From NCBI RefSeq assembly GCF_050874005.1, contig NZ_JBNMJV010000001.1, positions 119,657 through 183,656 of the forward strand: a stretch of DNA of 64,000 bases. The letters run 5' to 3'. Every line of letters begins with the position of its first letter. The first letter of the stretch is position 1. Source of the DNA: Huintestinicola sp050874005 (GTDB lineage Bacteria > Bacillota > Clostridia > Oscillospirales > Ruminococcaceae). This document shows, in pieces, positions 57,337 to 64,000 of the stretch. Made by a program: the position numbers and the translations under genes. Below the pieces are notes generated by a model. The model was not told where the DNA came from. It did no database searches and saw only the letters and a program-made list of their open reading frames with translations.

Positions 57337-58363
57337 TGAAAGAAGACGTCAGCCGATGGAGCAGCCTGCAATAGCAAAACGCTGTGAAAGCATTCAGCTG
57401 ATGAGGGGAATGGCAGCTCTGTCGGTGGTGATTTTTCATATCGGAATGTTTGCCAATGGCAGATTCGGAGTAGACCTGTTTTTTTGCATTAGCGGATTTA
57501 TTATGATGTACACTACCGAAAAAAGCAGTGAGAAATTTCTGCTGAAAAGGGCGGTAAGGATCGTCCCCCTTTACTGGGCGGCGATAGCGGTGACCTCTGC
57601 TATGCTTCTGATCGCACCTCAGTATTTCAGGTCACAGGAATTATCGGCTGCTCACGTAATAAGGTCTATGCTTTTTATTCCATCAAAGGTCGAAACAAAC
57701 TGGAGCATCGTTGCCGTAGGATGGACGCTTATTCTGGAAGTGTTTTTTTATGTGATCTTCTATATTTCAATGAAGATCAGCTTTAAAAACAGGCATATTA
57801 TCTCGGGTGCTGTGCTGATACTCACAGCAGGCGCAGGACAGCTGCTTGACGGAAAAACTGATTCGGTAATAGTGGAGTTTTATTGCCGTCCTGTGATACT
57901 GGAATTTGTTCTCGGTATGCTTCTGTATACTTTGCTCTCGGGAAAAAAGAAAAAGACAGCACCGAAAAAATACGATATTGCGCTCCTTATTCTTGCAGGA
58001 ATGCTGTGGCTGTTCCTTTTCGGTATAAAATACATTCCGTTTCCAGACGATCTGGACAGGTTTTATAAATATGGCATAGTAACCTTTTTTGTTTTTCTGT
58101 TAACATTCAAATATTTTGAGAACAGAAAAATTCCACGACCGTTTATTTTCCTGGGCGATATAAGTTATTCTCTGTATCTGACCCACACATTCATTGTTCA
58201 GCCATTCAGCAGACTCATTTATAACATTGATGACTTTACACCTTTGGGAGCTGTTCTTTCGTTTTTTATCGTTATTCCATTATGCATATTCGCAGCCTGG
58301 ATATGCAAGGTAATAATTGAAGACAAGTTCACAGCATTTCTGAGGGCAAAGCTTAATATCTGA
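57326..58363 (+). CDS. Acyltransferase-3 (OafA-like) membrane protein inside the K+ operon
   Basis: 345 residues from ATG 57326, which overlaps the ktrB stop by 11 nt and has GGAG 7 nt upstream; ATG 57356 is a weaker alternative. ESIQLMRGMAALSVVIFHIGMFANGRFGVDLFFCISGFIMMY is the acyltransferase-3 N-terminus with the conserved Arg and His; about ten transmembrane helices; ends in a cluster SYSLYLTHTFIVQPF. Family members O-acetylate surface sugars or lipids. Its place between ktrB and ktrA is unusual; codon use looks slightly more AT-rich (AAAA-runs) than its neighbours, hinting at insertion. Confidence 0.88.
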   Translation: MWDNERRRQPMEQPAIAKRCESIQLMRGMAALSVVIFHIGMFANGRFGVDLFFCISGFIMMYTTEKSSEKFLLKRAVRIVPLYWAAIAVTSAMLLIAPQYFRSQELSAAHVIRSMLFIPSKVETNWSIVAVGWTLILEVFFYVIFYISMKISFKNRHIISGAVLILTAGAGQLLDGKTDSVIVEFYCRPVILEFVLGMLLYTLLSGKKKKTAPKKYDIALLILAGMLWLFLFGIKYIPFPDDLDRFYKYGIVTFFVFLLTFKYFENRKIPRPFIFLGDISYSLYLTHTFIVQPFSRLIYNIDDFTPLGAVLSFFIVIPLCIFAAWICKVIIEDKFTAFLRAKLNI

Positions 58364-58432
58364 TCTGTAGATCGGATAACGGACAAGCAGAAACTATAAA
58401 TACATATTCAAAAAATTTCGGAGGTAAATAAA

Positions 58433-59086
58433 ATGCGTTCAGTTCTTATTATCGGTCTCGGCAGATTTGGAAAAACTCTGGCGATAAAGTTTTCGGAGAT
58501 CGGAAACGACGTTATGGTGGTTGATAACAACGAGGACAATATCCGTGAATTTATGCAGTATTCGGTAAATGCGAAGATAGCCGACTGCACCAAAAGAGAG
58601 GCACTTGAAAGCTTGGGTGTAAGAAATTTTGACATCTGCTTTGTGTGCATCGGAAGCAATTTCCAGGCAAGCCTTGAGATAACAAGCCAGCTCAAGGAGC
58701 TTGGGGCAAAGAAGGTAGTGAGCAAGGCAAGCACCGATATCCACGCAAAATTCCTGGGCAGAAACGGTGCAGACGAGGTGGTATACCCCGAAAGGGACAG
58801 AGCCGAGAAGCTTGCCGTTCAGTACAGCCTTTCAAATATTTTTGACTATACGGAAATATCCGAGGACACAGGCATTTACGAGATACCAATTCTCGACTCC
58901 TGGGACAACCACAGCATTATGGAACTGAATATCCGCAACAAGTACAAGATAAACATTCTTGCCATCAAAAAGGGAGACGAGGTCATTACTCTCCCGGGAG
59001 CGGACTATGTTTTCGACCACGACGACCACGTTCTTGTTCTGGGAAAACAGCGTGATATGGAAAAGCTGCTGAGCAAGATAAAGTAA
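58433..59086 (+). CDS. ktrA: KtrA/TrkA RCK-domain regulatory subunit of the K+ channel
   Basis: 217 residues, GGAGG upstream. RCK_N Rossmann fold with GLGRFGKTLA (dinucleotide loop) and VVDNNEDNIREFM (acidic strand end), VCIGSNFQASLEITSQLKELG; RCK_C from about 140 (YEIPILDSWDNHSIMELNIRNKYKINILAIKKG). The C-terminal domain of KtrA-like proteins can bind c-di-AMP. Gates KtrB. Confidence 0.94.
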   Translation: MRSVLIIGLGRFGKTLAIKFSEIGNDVMVVDNNEDNIREFMQYSVNAKIADCTKREALESLGVRNFDICFVCIGSNFQASLEITSQLKELGAKKVVSKASTDIHAKFLGRNGADEVVYPERDRAEKLAVQYSLSNIFDYTEISEDTGIYEIPILDSWDNHSIMELNIRNKYKINILAIKKGDEVITLPGADYVFDHDDHVLVLGKQRDMEKLLSKIK

Positions 59087-59099
59087 GCGGAGGGCAGAT

Positions 59100-60116
59100 A
59101 TGAAACTTATTCTGTACATTATCCTGCTTGCGGCGGCGGTCATAACAAGCTATATTTTCCCCCTGCCCCAGATGGTGATACTCAGCATAATAATGCTCCT
59201 TGCAGGCTTTTATATGCTCATAAGCGGAGCGGACTATTTTGTTGAAGGCAGCTGCTCTCTGGCGAGAAAGCTTAAAATACCTTCTCTTATCGTGGGTCTT
59301 ACCATTGTGGCAATGGGCACAAGCGCACCCGAGCTTGCGGTCAGCATTTCTGCGGCGGTGAGCGGCTCTAATTCCCTTGCCATAAGCAATGTTATCGGTT
59401 CAAATATCTTTAATCTCCTTATGGTGCTGGGCGTGTGCTCCGCCATAAAGCCCATCGACACCAACGACAGCGTTGCAAAGCGTGATTACCCCATATCCAT
59501 AGGTGCAATGGCGTTGTTTGTCATATTTATCCTTGACGGCACAATGAGCAGGATAGAAGCGGCGGTGCTTATCATCGCCCTTATCGCATACATTATCCTG
59601 TCCATAAAGCTGGCAGGCAAAGGCAGCGGTGACGAAGAAGAAACAAAGACGGAATTTTCTCCCCTGAAATGCGCTCTCGGTATCGTGGGGGGCGTTGCGG
59701 GAATTGTTCTGGGCGGTAATCTGGTTGTGGACAACGCTCAGTCGATTGCCCTTGCGGCAGGAATGAGCGAAACTCTGGCAGGACTTACCATATGCGCTAT
59801 GGGTACAAGTCTTCCCGAGCTTGTGACCTCCATAACCGCCGCAAAAAAAGGCGAGAACGATATGGCTGTGGGAAATGTGGTAGGCTCAAACATCTTCAAC
59901 GTCCTCTGTATCCTTGGCATATCGGGCGTTATAACTCCCATAGCTGCGGAAGACTCTGCGGTCATTGACGGAATTATCCTTATAGTTATGAGCCTTATAG
60001 CATATATCTGGTATCTTACGGGCAAGAAGATGTCCCGCACCGAGGGAGTTGTGCTTGTAGCTCTCTACGGGGTTTATATGGCTTATATCATTATCAGAAA
60101 TTACGGGGCAATGTAA
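59100..60116 (+). CDS. Ca2+/cation antiporter (CaCA family, YrbG-like)
   Basis: 338 residues, GGAGGG upstream, 13 nt after ktrA. Two inverted repeats with the CaCA alpha motifs: GTSAPELAVSISAAVSG, SNVIGSNIFNLL (N-half) and GTSLPELVTSITAAKKGENDMAVGNVVGSNIFNVL (C-half, split). About ten transmembrane helices. Exchanges Ca2+ (or K+) for Na+ or H+. Cotranscription with ktrA suggests a linked role in ion homeostasis. Confidence 0.92.
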   Translation: MKLILYIILLAAAVITSYIFPLPQMVILSIIMLLAGFYMLISGADYFVEGSCSLARKLKIPSLIVGLTIVAMGTSAPELAVSISAAVSGSNSLAISNVIGSNIFNLLMVLGVCSAIKPIDTNDSVAKRDYPISIGAMALFVIFILDGTMSRIEAAVLIIALIAYIILSIKLAGKGSGDEEETKTEFSPLKCALGIVGGVAGIVLGGNLVVDNAQSIALAAGMSETLAGLTICAMGTSLPELVTSITAAKKGENDMAVGNVVGSNIFNVLCILGISGVITPIAAEDSAVIDGIILIVMSLIAYIWYLTGKKMSRTEGVVLVALYGVYMAYIIIRNYGAM

Positions 60117-60210
60117 AATTTTTATGTACCCGAAAAAATATGCAAAATTTTCCCGGTCATAATTGTTTATTATACAGACGGCAAAATTATAAAACGGGAG
60201 GCATTTCGGA

Positions 60211-60984
60211 ATGAAAAAATTTCTTTTTGCAGCGGCGGCAGTTCTGCTGTGTGCAGGCATAGGGACGACGGTCAGCGCAGACGTTATTGATGAGCCTGTC
60301 GACGGATTTTATATGGAAAATTCGGGCGACATTACCCGTCCTTACGGAAATGACGGACGAAAATATACTCTTACCTCTGAGACAAAGGTGTATGATGACC
60401 CGGGCGGAAGGGAAACGGGCAGGCTGTCAGCGGGAATATCCCCGGACATACAGCTTTACTACACCGATAACAAAGGCACCGAATGGGGAGGATATTACGA
60501 TTATTCGGGAGAAGATACTCTCATGTGGATATCCCTTGAGGGGCTTGAGCCTGTTTATGACAATTACTCTTTCACCGAGGAGCACAAGGACGAGATAACA
60601 GAGGAAAATACCGACGAATTTGCCTCTCTGAGAGAGGAAGGAACGATTTACCTCTGGGAATATCCCGGCAGCACCGAATGCAGCGCAATGGAAAATCACC
60701 CCGAGGATTTCGGCAGCTATGTAAGCAGCGTTTACACCGACAAGCTGGGCGGCAAATGGGGCTATGTAAACTACATCTGGGGAAACAGAGGCTGGTTTTA
60801 CCTTTCCGACCCTGCCGACCCCTCTCCCTTTGAGGAGGACGTTTCCGCAGGGGCGATGGTGTCCGAGAGCGTTTTTGAGAAAACAGACAGCAGCAGCGGA
60901 TATATAATTCCCGTGGTTCTTGCCCTTGCGGCGGCAGGCGGCTCGGGAGTAATGATAGCTTGTATGAAGAAGAAAAAAGGATAA
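60211..60984 (+). CDS. Secreted, membrane-anchored protein with SH3-like repeats
   Basis: 257 residues. Signal peptide MKKFLFAAAAVLLCAGIGTTVSA, a long acidic extracellular part, then a C-terminal transmembrane helix (YIIPVVLALAAAGGSGVMIAC) and positive tail (MKKKKG), giving a type I surface protein. Two similar segments look like SH3-type folds: KVYDDPGGRETGRLSAG...TEWGGYYDYSG...MWISLEGLEP and IYLWEYPGS...GKWGYVNYIWGNRGWFYLSDP. Possible cell-wall binding; no enzymatic motif. GGGAGG upstream. Confidence 0.8.
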   Translation: MKKFLFAAAAVLLCAGIGTTVSADVIDEPVDGFYMENSGDITRPYGNDGRKYTLTSETKVYDDPGGRETGRLSAGISPDIQLYYTDNKGTEWGGYYDYSGEDTLMWISLEGLEPVYDNYSFTEEHKDEITEENTDEFASLREEGTIYLWEYPGSTECSAMENHPEDFGSYVSSVYTDKLGGKWGYVNYIWGNRGWFYLSDPADPSPFEEDVSAGAMVSESVFEKTDSSSGYIIPVVLALAAAGGSGVMIACMKKKKG

Positions 60985-61029
60985 CCCAAAATGCTGCTTT
61001 GCCAAGTGGTTACAGCGCATACAGAAAAA

Positions 61030-61062
61030 ATTCTCCCGTGCATTGCATCGGGAGAATATTTT
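61030..61062. terminator. Bidirectional terminator between the secreted-protein gene and coaX
   Basis: ATTCTCCCG (61030-61038) / CGGGAGAAT (61049-61057), with A-rich and T-rich flanks. Confidence 0.85.
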
Positions 61063-61080
61063 TATAAGTATTGTATCATA

Positions 61081-61845
61081 TTATTTGTTTTTCTCGTAAA
61101 TTATCATCAGACCCTTGAGCATAAGGTCATCGTCAAGAATGATCTCGTTTCTGCAAAGGGGAGTTATGACGCCTGCCAGACCGCCTGTGGCAACAACGGT
61201 GCATTTTGTGCCCATATCATCGTTTATGCGGTCGATAAGTCCGTCAATAGCCCCTGCATTTCCGTAAAGAATGCCGCTTTTAAGACATTCCACAGTATTT
61301 TTGCCGATAAGTCTCCGAGGAGGCTCAAGCGCTATCTTAGGGAGCTGTGATGTCCTGCTGATAAGGGAGTCGTGGGAGACCGCAACACCCGGAACTATCA
61401 TTCCGCCCTGATAACCGCCTTTTCCGTCTATCACCGAAAGGGTGGTGGCAGTACCCATATCAATGATGATAAGGGGCAGGCTGTATTCGTTGACGCCTGC
61501 TACTGCGTCTACCACAAGGTCGCTTCCCAGCTGTGCGGGATTATCTATAAGTATGCTGAGTCCCGTTTTTATCCCGGGACCTACGACCATTGCCTTGGTG
61601 GGTATGAATTTCTCGGCAGCCTTTTTAAGTGCGGAAGTCACCGAGGGCACTACAGAGGAGATTATGGCTCCCTCAAGCTCGGAGGGGTCTACACCGTTCA
61701 TCTCGAATGCTGCCTTGAAGATAGCCGAATATTCAAGGCTCGTAGCAGAGTGGTTTGTGGATATCCTATCGCTGAAAAGTATCCTGCCGTCCCTGCAGCA
61801 GCCTATAACTATGTTGGTGTTTCCTACATCTATTGCAAGTATCAT
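61081..61845 (-). CDS. coaX: Type III pantothenate kinase
   Basis: 254 residues, normal length. ASKHA-fold motifs: MILAIDVGNTNIVIG (phosphate-1), GLSILIDNPAQLGSDLVVDAVAG (pantothenate site), PLIIIDMGTATTLSVID (phosphate-2), GGMIVPG and VVATGGLA. Catalyses the first step of CoA synthesis and needs a monovalent cation; type III enzymes are not feedback-inhibited by CoA. Downstream of the ECF transporter gene. Confidence 0.95.
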   Translation of the reverse strand: MILAIDVGNTNIVIGCCRDGRILFSDRISTNHSATSLEYSAIFKAAFEMNGVDPSELEGAIISSVVPSVTSALKKAAEKFIPTKAMVVGPGIKTGLSILIDNPAQLGSDLVVDAVAGVNEYSLPLIIIDMGTATTLSVIDGKGGYQGGMIVPGVAVSHDSLISRTSQLPKIALEPPRRLIGKNTVECLKSGILYGNAGAIDGLIDRINDDMGTKCTVVATGGLAGVITPLCRNEIILDDDLMLKGLMIIYEKNK

Positions 61846-61877
61846 ATTTGTGTCCCTTTCCGTTTACGGGTCTGATA

Positions 61878-62504
61878 TCAGTCTTTTTTATTGTCGGCTG
61901 TTTTTATAAGCTTTGCTTTTATAAGCGCTGCGCCCACACCGCCTGTGACAACGGTGGCTGCCAGCATTTCAAGCACGGCATTGATACCGACAAACATTAC
62001 AACGAACAGAAAAACGTTGTGAGTGCCCTTCTTGTCCATAAGCTCCTGTACATAATCGGTCTGTCCGAAAAGCAGAATGAGCGCCGACATAAAGAACAGG
62101 GTGTTGAAAAATGCGGTGCACAAGCCTGTTACGGCGCAGGCTGCGTAATTGTTTATCTTTTTGCTAAGCACCTTGCAGATAACACCCACAAGGAAACCGT
62201 CAAGAACTCTTGGGACAAATCTCTGTACAAAAGCAAGCAGCGGGTCTATCGTCGCCAGAGCTGCTCCCATACCGCTGGGAACGCCTATCCCGAAGCATTG
62301 AAGAAAGCTCAGTATACCGAATATTGCTCCTGCTGCCGCTCCGCCTGCGGGTCCTAAGGCTACCGCTGCTACGGCTACGGGGATAACATTCAGTGAGATG
62401 GAAAGCGGCCCGATGGGTATTGTGCCGATGGGAGTCATAGAAAATATCAGCAGCAATGCTGTGATAAATCCCATAAGCACAAGGCTTTTGGTCTTACTGT
62501 TCAT
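61878..62504 (-). CDS. panT: ECF transporter substrate-binding subunit, probably for pantothenate
   Basis: 208 residues, AAGGAGG upstream. Six hydrophobic helices; ECF-S pattern LVLMGFITALLLIFSMTPIGTIPIGPLSISLNVIPVAVAAVALGP split over helices 1-2, then FVPRVLDGFLVGVICKVL. The pairing with coaX and divergence from coaBC strongly suggests pantothenate uptake with a shared ECF energy module encoded elsewhere. Specificity is inferred from context. Confidence 0.85.
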   Translation of the reverse strand: MNSKTKSLVLMGFITALLLIFSMTPIGTIPIGPLSISLNVIPVAVAAVALGPAGGAAAGAIFGILSFLQCFGIGVPSGMGAALATIDPLLAFVQRFVPRVLDGFLVGVICKVLSKKINNYAACAVTGLCTAFFNTLFFMSALILLFGQTDYVQELMDKKGTHNVFLFVVMFVGINAVLEMLAATVVTGGVGAALIKAKLIKTADNKKD

Positions 62505-62563
62505 ATTAAATTTTCCTCCTTGTTATTATTCTCCTCAGGGGAGATACAATACAATACTCATAG

Positions 62564-62620
62564 ATTATACCATATAAATTCAAAATATATATTTATTTTT
62601 TTGCCTCATTATGTTATAAT
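62564..62620. promoter_or_regulatory. Divergent promoter region of panT-coaX and coaBC
   Basis: Minus strand TGGTATAAT (-10 TATAAT at 62564-62569, extended -10) serves panT; plus-strand TATAAT at 62615-62620 serves coaBC. Neither has a good -35, so activator or extended -10 use is likely. Confidence 0.5.
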
Positions 62621-62655
62621 ATAATTAACTATGATAATAACCGGAGGAAAAGCTT

Positions 62656-63852
62656 ATGCTTACGGGAAAGACTGTTGTGCTCGCCGTGACCGGCAGCATT
62701 GCCGCATATAAGATTCCAAACCTGGCAAGAATGCTAAGGAAGCTGGGCGCAAAGGTGCAGGTGCTTATGACCGCCAATGCGGAAAAATTTATAAACCCCA
62801 TAACCTTTGAGAGCCTTACAGGCACAAAATGCCTTATAGATACCTTTGACAGAAATTTTGAATTCAGCGTGGAGCACGTTTCCGTTGCCAAGGAGGCGGA
62901 CTGTGTTCTCATTGCCCCTGCGTCTGCAAATGTCATCGGAAAGATAGCAAACGGCATTGCCGACGATATGCTCACCACCACCGTAATGGCGTGTACCTGC
63001 AAAAAAATAATATCGCCTGCTATGAACCATAATATGTTCCACAATCCCATAGTGCAGGACAATCTTCAAAAGCTGAGCCGTTTCGGATATGAGATCATCC
63101 CCCCCGACCACGGTATGCTTGCAAACGGCGACAGCGGCGACGGAAGAATGCCCGAGGAAAGGGTGCTGCTTGAATATATACTCCGTGAGACCGCCTTTGA
63201 AAAGGATCTTGCAGGCAAAAAGGTGCTTGTTACCGCAGGCGCTACTATGGAGGCTATTGACCCCGTAAGATACATTACCAATCATTCCAGCGGAAAAATG
63301 GGCTTTGCTCTTGCAAGAGCGGCAATGCTCCGTGGTGCGGAAGTGACCCTTGTGGCAGCCCACACCGACGCAGAGCCGCCGATGTTTGTTAACAAGGTCG
63401 ATGTGAAGTCGGCAGAGGATATGTTCGGGGCTGTTGCAGCTGTTTCTTCGGAGCAGGATATCATTATCAAGGCTGCGGCGGTGGCAGATTATACGCCTGC
63501 TGCTGTTTCAGACAGCAAGATAAAGAAATCCGACGGGGATATGAAGATAGAACTGAAACGCACAAAGGATATCCTGAAATATCTGGGTGAGAACAAGCGG
63601 AGCGGTCAGATAATATGCGGCTTTTCAATGGAAACGGATAATGTGCTTGAAAATTCAAGAAAAAAACTCATCTCCAAAAACTGCGATATGATATGTGCCA
63701 ATTCCCTGCGGACAGCGGGAGCGGGCTTCGGTACGGAAACCAACATCATCACCATAATTACTGCCGGTGACGAGCAGAAGCTTCCTCTTATGTCAAAGGA
63801 AGAAGCCGCACATCGGATACTTGACAGGATACTGAAAATGAAAACAGATTAA
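62656..63852 (+). CDS. coaBC: Bifunctional phosphopantothenoylcysteine decarboxylase/phosphopantothenate-cysteine ligase
   Basis: 398 residues, GGAGGAAAA upstream. N-terminal CoaC flavoprotein: GSIAAYKIPNLARML (FMN loop), EHVSVAKEADCVLIAPASANVIGKIANGIADD (active-site His in SVEHVS), PAMNHNMF, with the catalytic Cys region. C-terminal CoaB: VLVTAGATMEAIDPVRYITNHSSGKMG and KIKKSDGDMKIELKRTKDIL (CTP site). Carries out steps 2-3 of CoA synthesis after CoaX. Confidence 0.96.
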   Translation: MLTGKTVVLAVTGSIAAYKIPNLARMLRKLGAKVQVLMTANAEKFINPITFESLTGTKCLIDTFDRNFEFSVEHVSVAKEADCVLIAPASANVIGKIANGIADDMLTTTVMACTCKKIISPAMNHNMFHNPIVQDNLQKLSRFGYEIIPPDHGMLANGDSGDGRMPEERVLLEYILRETAFEKDLAGKKVLVTAGATMEAIDPVRYITNHSSGKMGFALARAAMLRGAEVTLVAAHTDAEPPMFVNKVDVKSAEDMFGAVAAVSSEQDIIIKAAAVADYTPAAVSDSKIKKSDGDMKIELKRTKDILKYLGENKRSGQIICGFSMETDNVLENSRKKLISKNCDMICANSLRTAGAGFGTETNIITIITAGDEQKLPLMSKEEAAHRILDRILKMKTD

Positions 63853-63854
63853 AA

Positions 63855-63880
63855 AAGAGGGGGTGTCCTGCCCCCTCTTT
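63855..63880 (+). terminator. coaBC terminator
   Basis: AAGAGGGGG / CCCCCTCTT stem with a 7-nt loop and short T-run. Confidence 0.82.
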
Positions 63881-63945
63881 CAGTCTGTCGAAAAAGAAAC
63901 GACAATTATATAATCTGCACAAACCCATACAGAAATTGCTTTGTC

Positions 63946-63970
63946 AAAAACGTTCCACCGGAACGTTTTT
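63946..63970. terminator. Palindromic hairpin near the window end
   Basis: AAAAACGTTCC-ACC-GGAACGTTTTT, a perfect 11-bp stem with a 3-nt loop and T-run, probably a terminator. The remaining 63971-64000 shows nothing I can assign. Confidence 0.6.
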
Positions 63971-64000
63971 GAGGGTAAGGGTGTTTGAGCGCTCTACAAG

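Noticed and set aside
955..63658. Long antisense frames over rplB, rpsC, recQ, metG, fba, ktrB and coaBC
   Set aside because: They mirror highly biased codon usage of the true genes, lack start signals and show no family motifs.
1..64000. CRISPR arrays, tRNA or rRNA genes
   Set aside because: No regularly spaced direct repeats and no tRNA or rRNA signatures were seen in the intergenic regions.

Overview
This 64 kb window looks like chromosomal DNA of a gut Clostridia of the Oscillospiraceae, most likely Ruminococcus or a close relative. That placement is an inference from four things: the Firmicutes S10-spc-alpha gene order (rpsJ to rplQ, with secY, adk, map and a KOW-domain protein embedded), consensus TTGACA/TTGCAA-17-TATAAT promoters, zinc-type S14, and accessory genes typical of anaerobes (HydS-like hydrogenase homologue, reverse rubrerythrin, TerD proteins). 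Highly expressed genes favour AGA/CGT for Arg and AAG for Lys. I see no rRNA, tRNA or CRISPR array.

Layout. 1-4.4 kb: a truncated ligand-binding-fold gene diverges from a sensory [FeFe]-hydrogenase-like gene, followed by a decayed patch with a phage terminase fragment and small unknown genes. 4.4-16.4 kb: housekeeping genes (metG, fba, recQ, rlmH, proS) interspersed with small accessory genes: an orphan YezG-type immunity gene, two Xre regulators, a 32-residue membrane peptide paired with a membrane protein, and an acyltransferase-like membrane protein. 16.4-32.9 kb: one long ribosomal-protein supercluster with a structured leader containing an attenuator-like hairpin, a folded intercistronic RNA before rpsS, and a full-consensus internal promoter before rplN. 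33-40 kb: the phosphate regulon, ordered pstS-pstC-pstA-pstB-phoU-phoB-phoR on the minus strand behind Pho-box-like repeats; its PstS is circularly permuted. 40-46.6 kb: a DUF2798-like membrane protein behind a candidate structured RNA, an Xre regulator, an FtsW/RodA-family protein, a frameshifted diguanylate cyclase, a polysaccharide deacetylase and a reverse rubrerythrin. 46.8-54 kb: a reduced Ter stress locus on the minus strand (TerD, Ca-type P-ATPase, AIM24, TerD, HpcH/HpaI lyase, PRTase-TRSP). 54.4-60.1 kb: M23 peptidase, CYTH protein, and a K+ (KtrB/KtrA) operon with an inserted acyltransferase and a Ca2+/cation antiporter. 60.2-64 kb: a secreted anchored protein and the CoA genes coaX-panT, divergent from coaBC.

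The most unusual features are: (1) the circularly permuted PstS; (2) an interspersed family of about 85-110 bp intergenic repeats (about ten copies) starting with a GCGGGT-GACG-ACCCGC hairpin and containing a GGCTCGGTAACG core, including one inverted pair and one copy that supplies the stop codon of an FtsW-family gene; (3) a second element, present twice directly upstream of unrelated genes, whose flanks are identical while its internal hairpins differ in sequence but keep pairing; (4) a compact leader RNA with a predicted pseudoknot before the DUF2798-like gene; (5) a minimal Ter operon that keeps only two of the usual nucleoside-metabolite enzymes.
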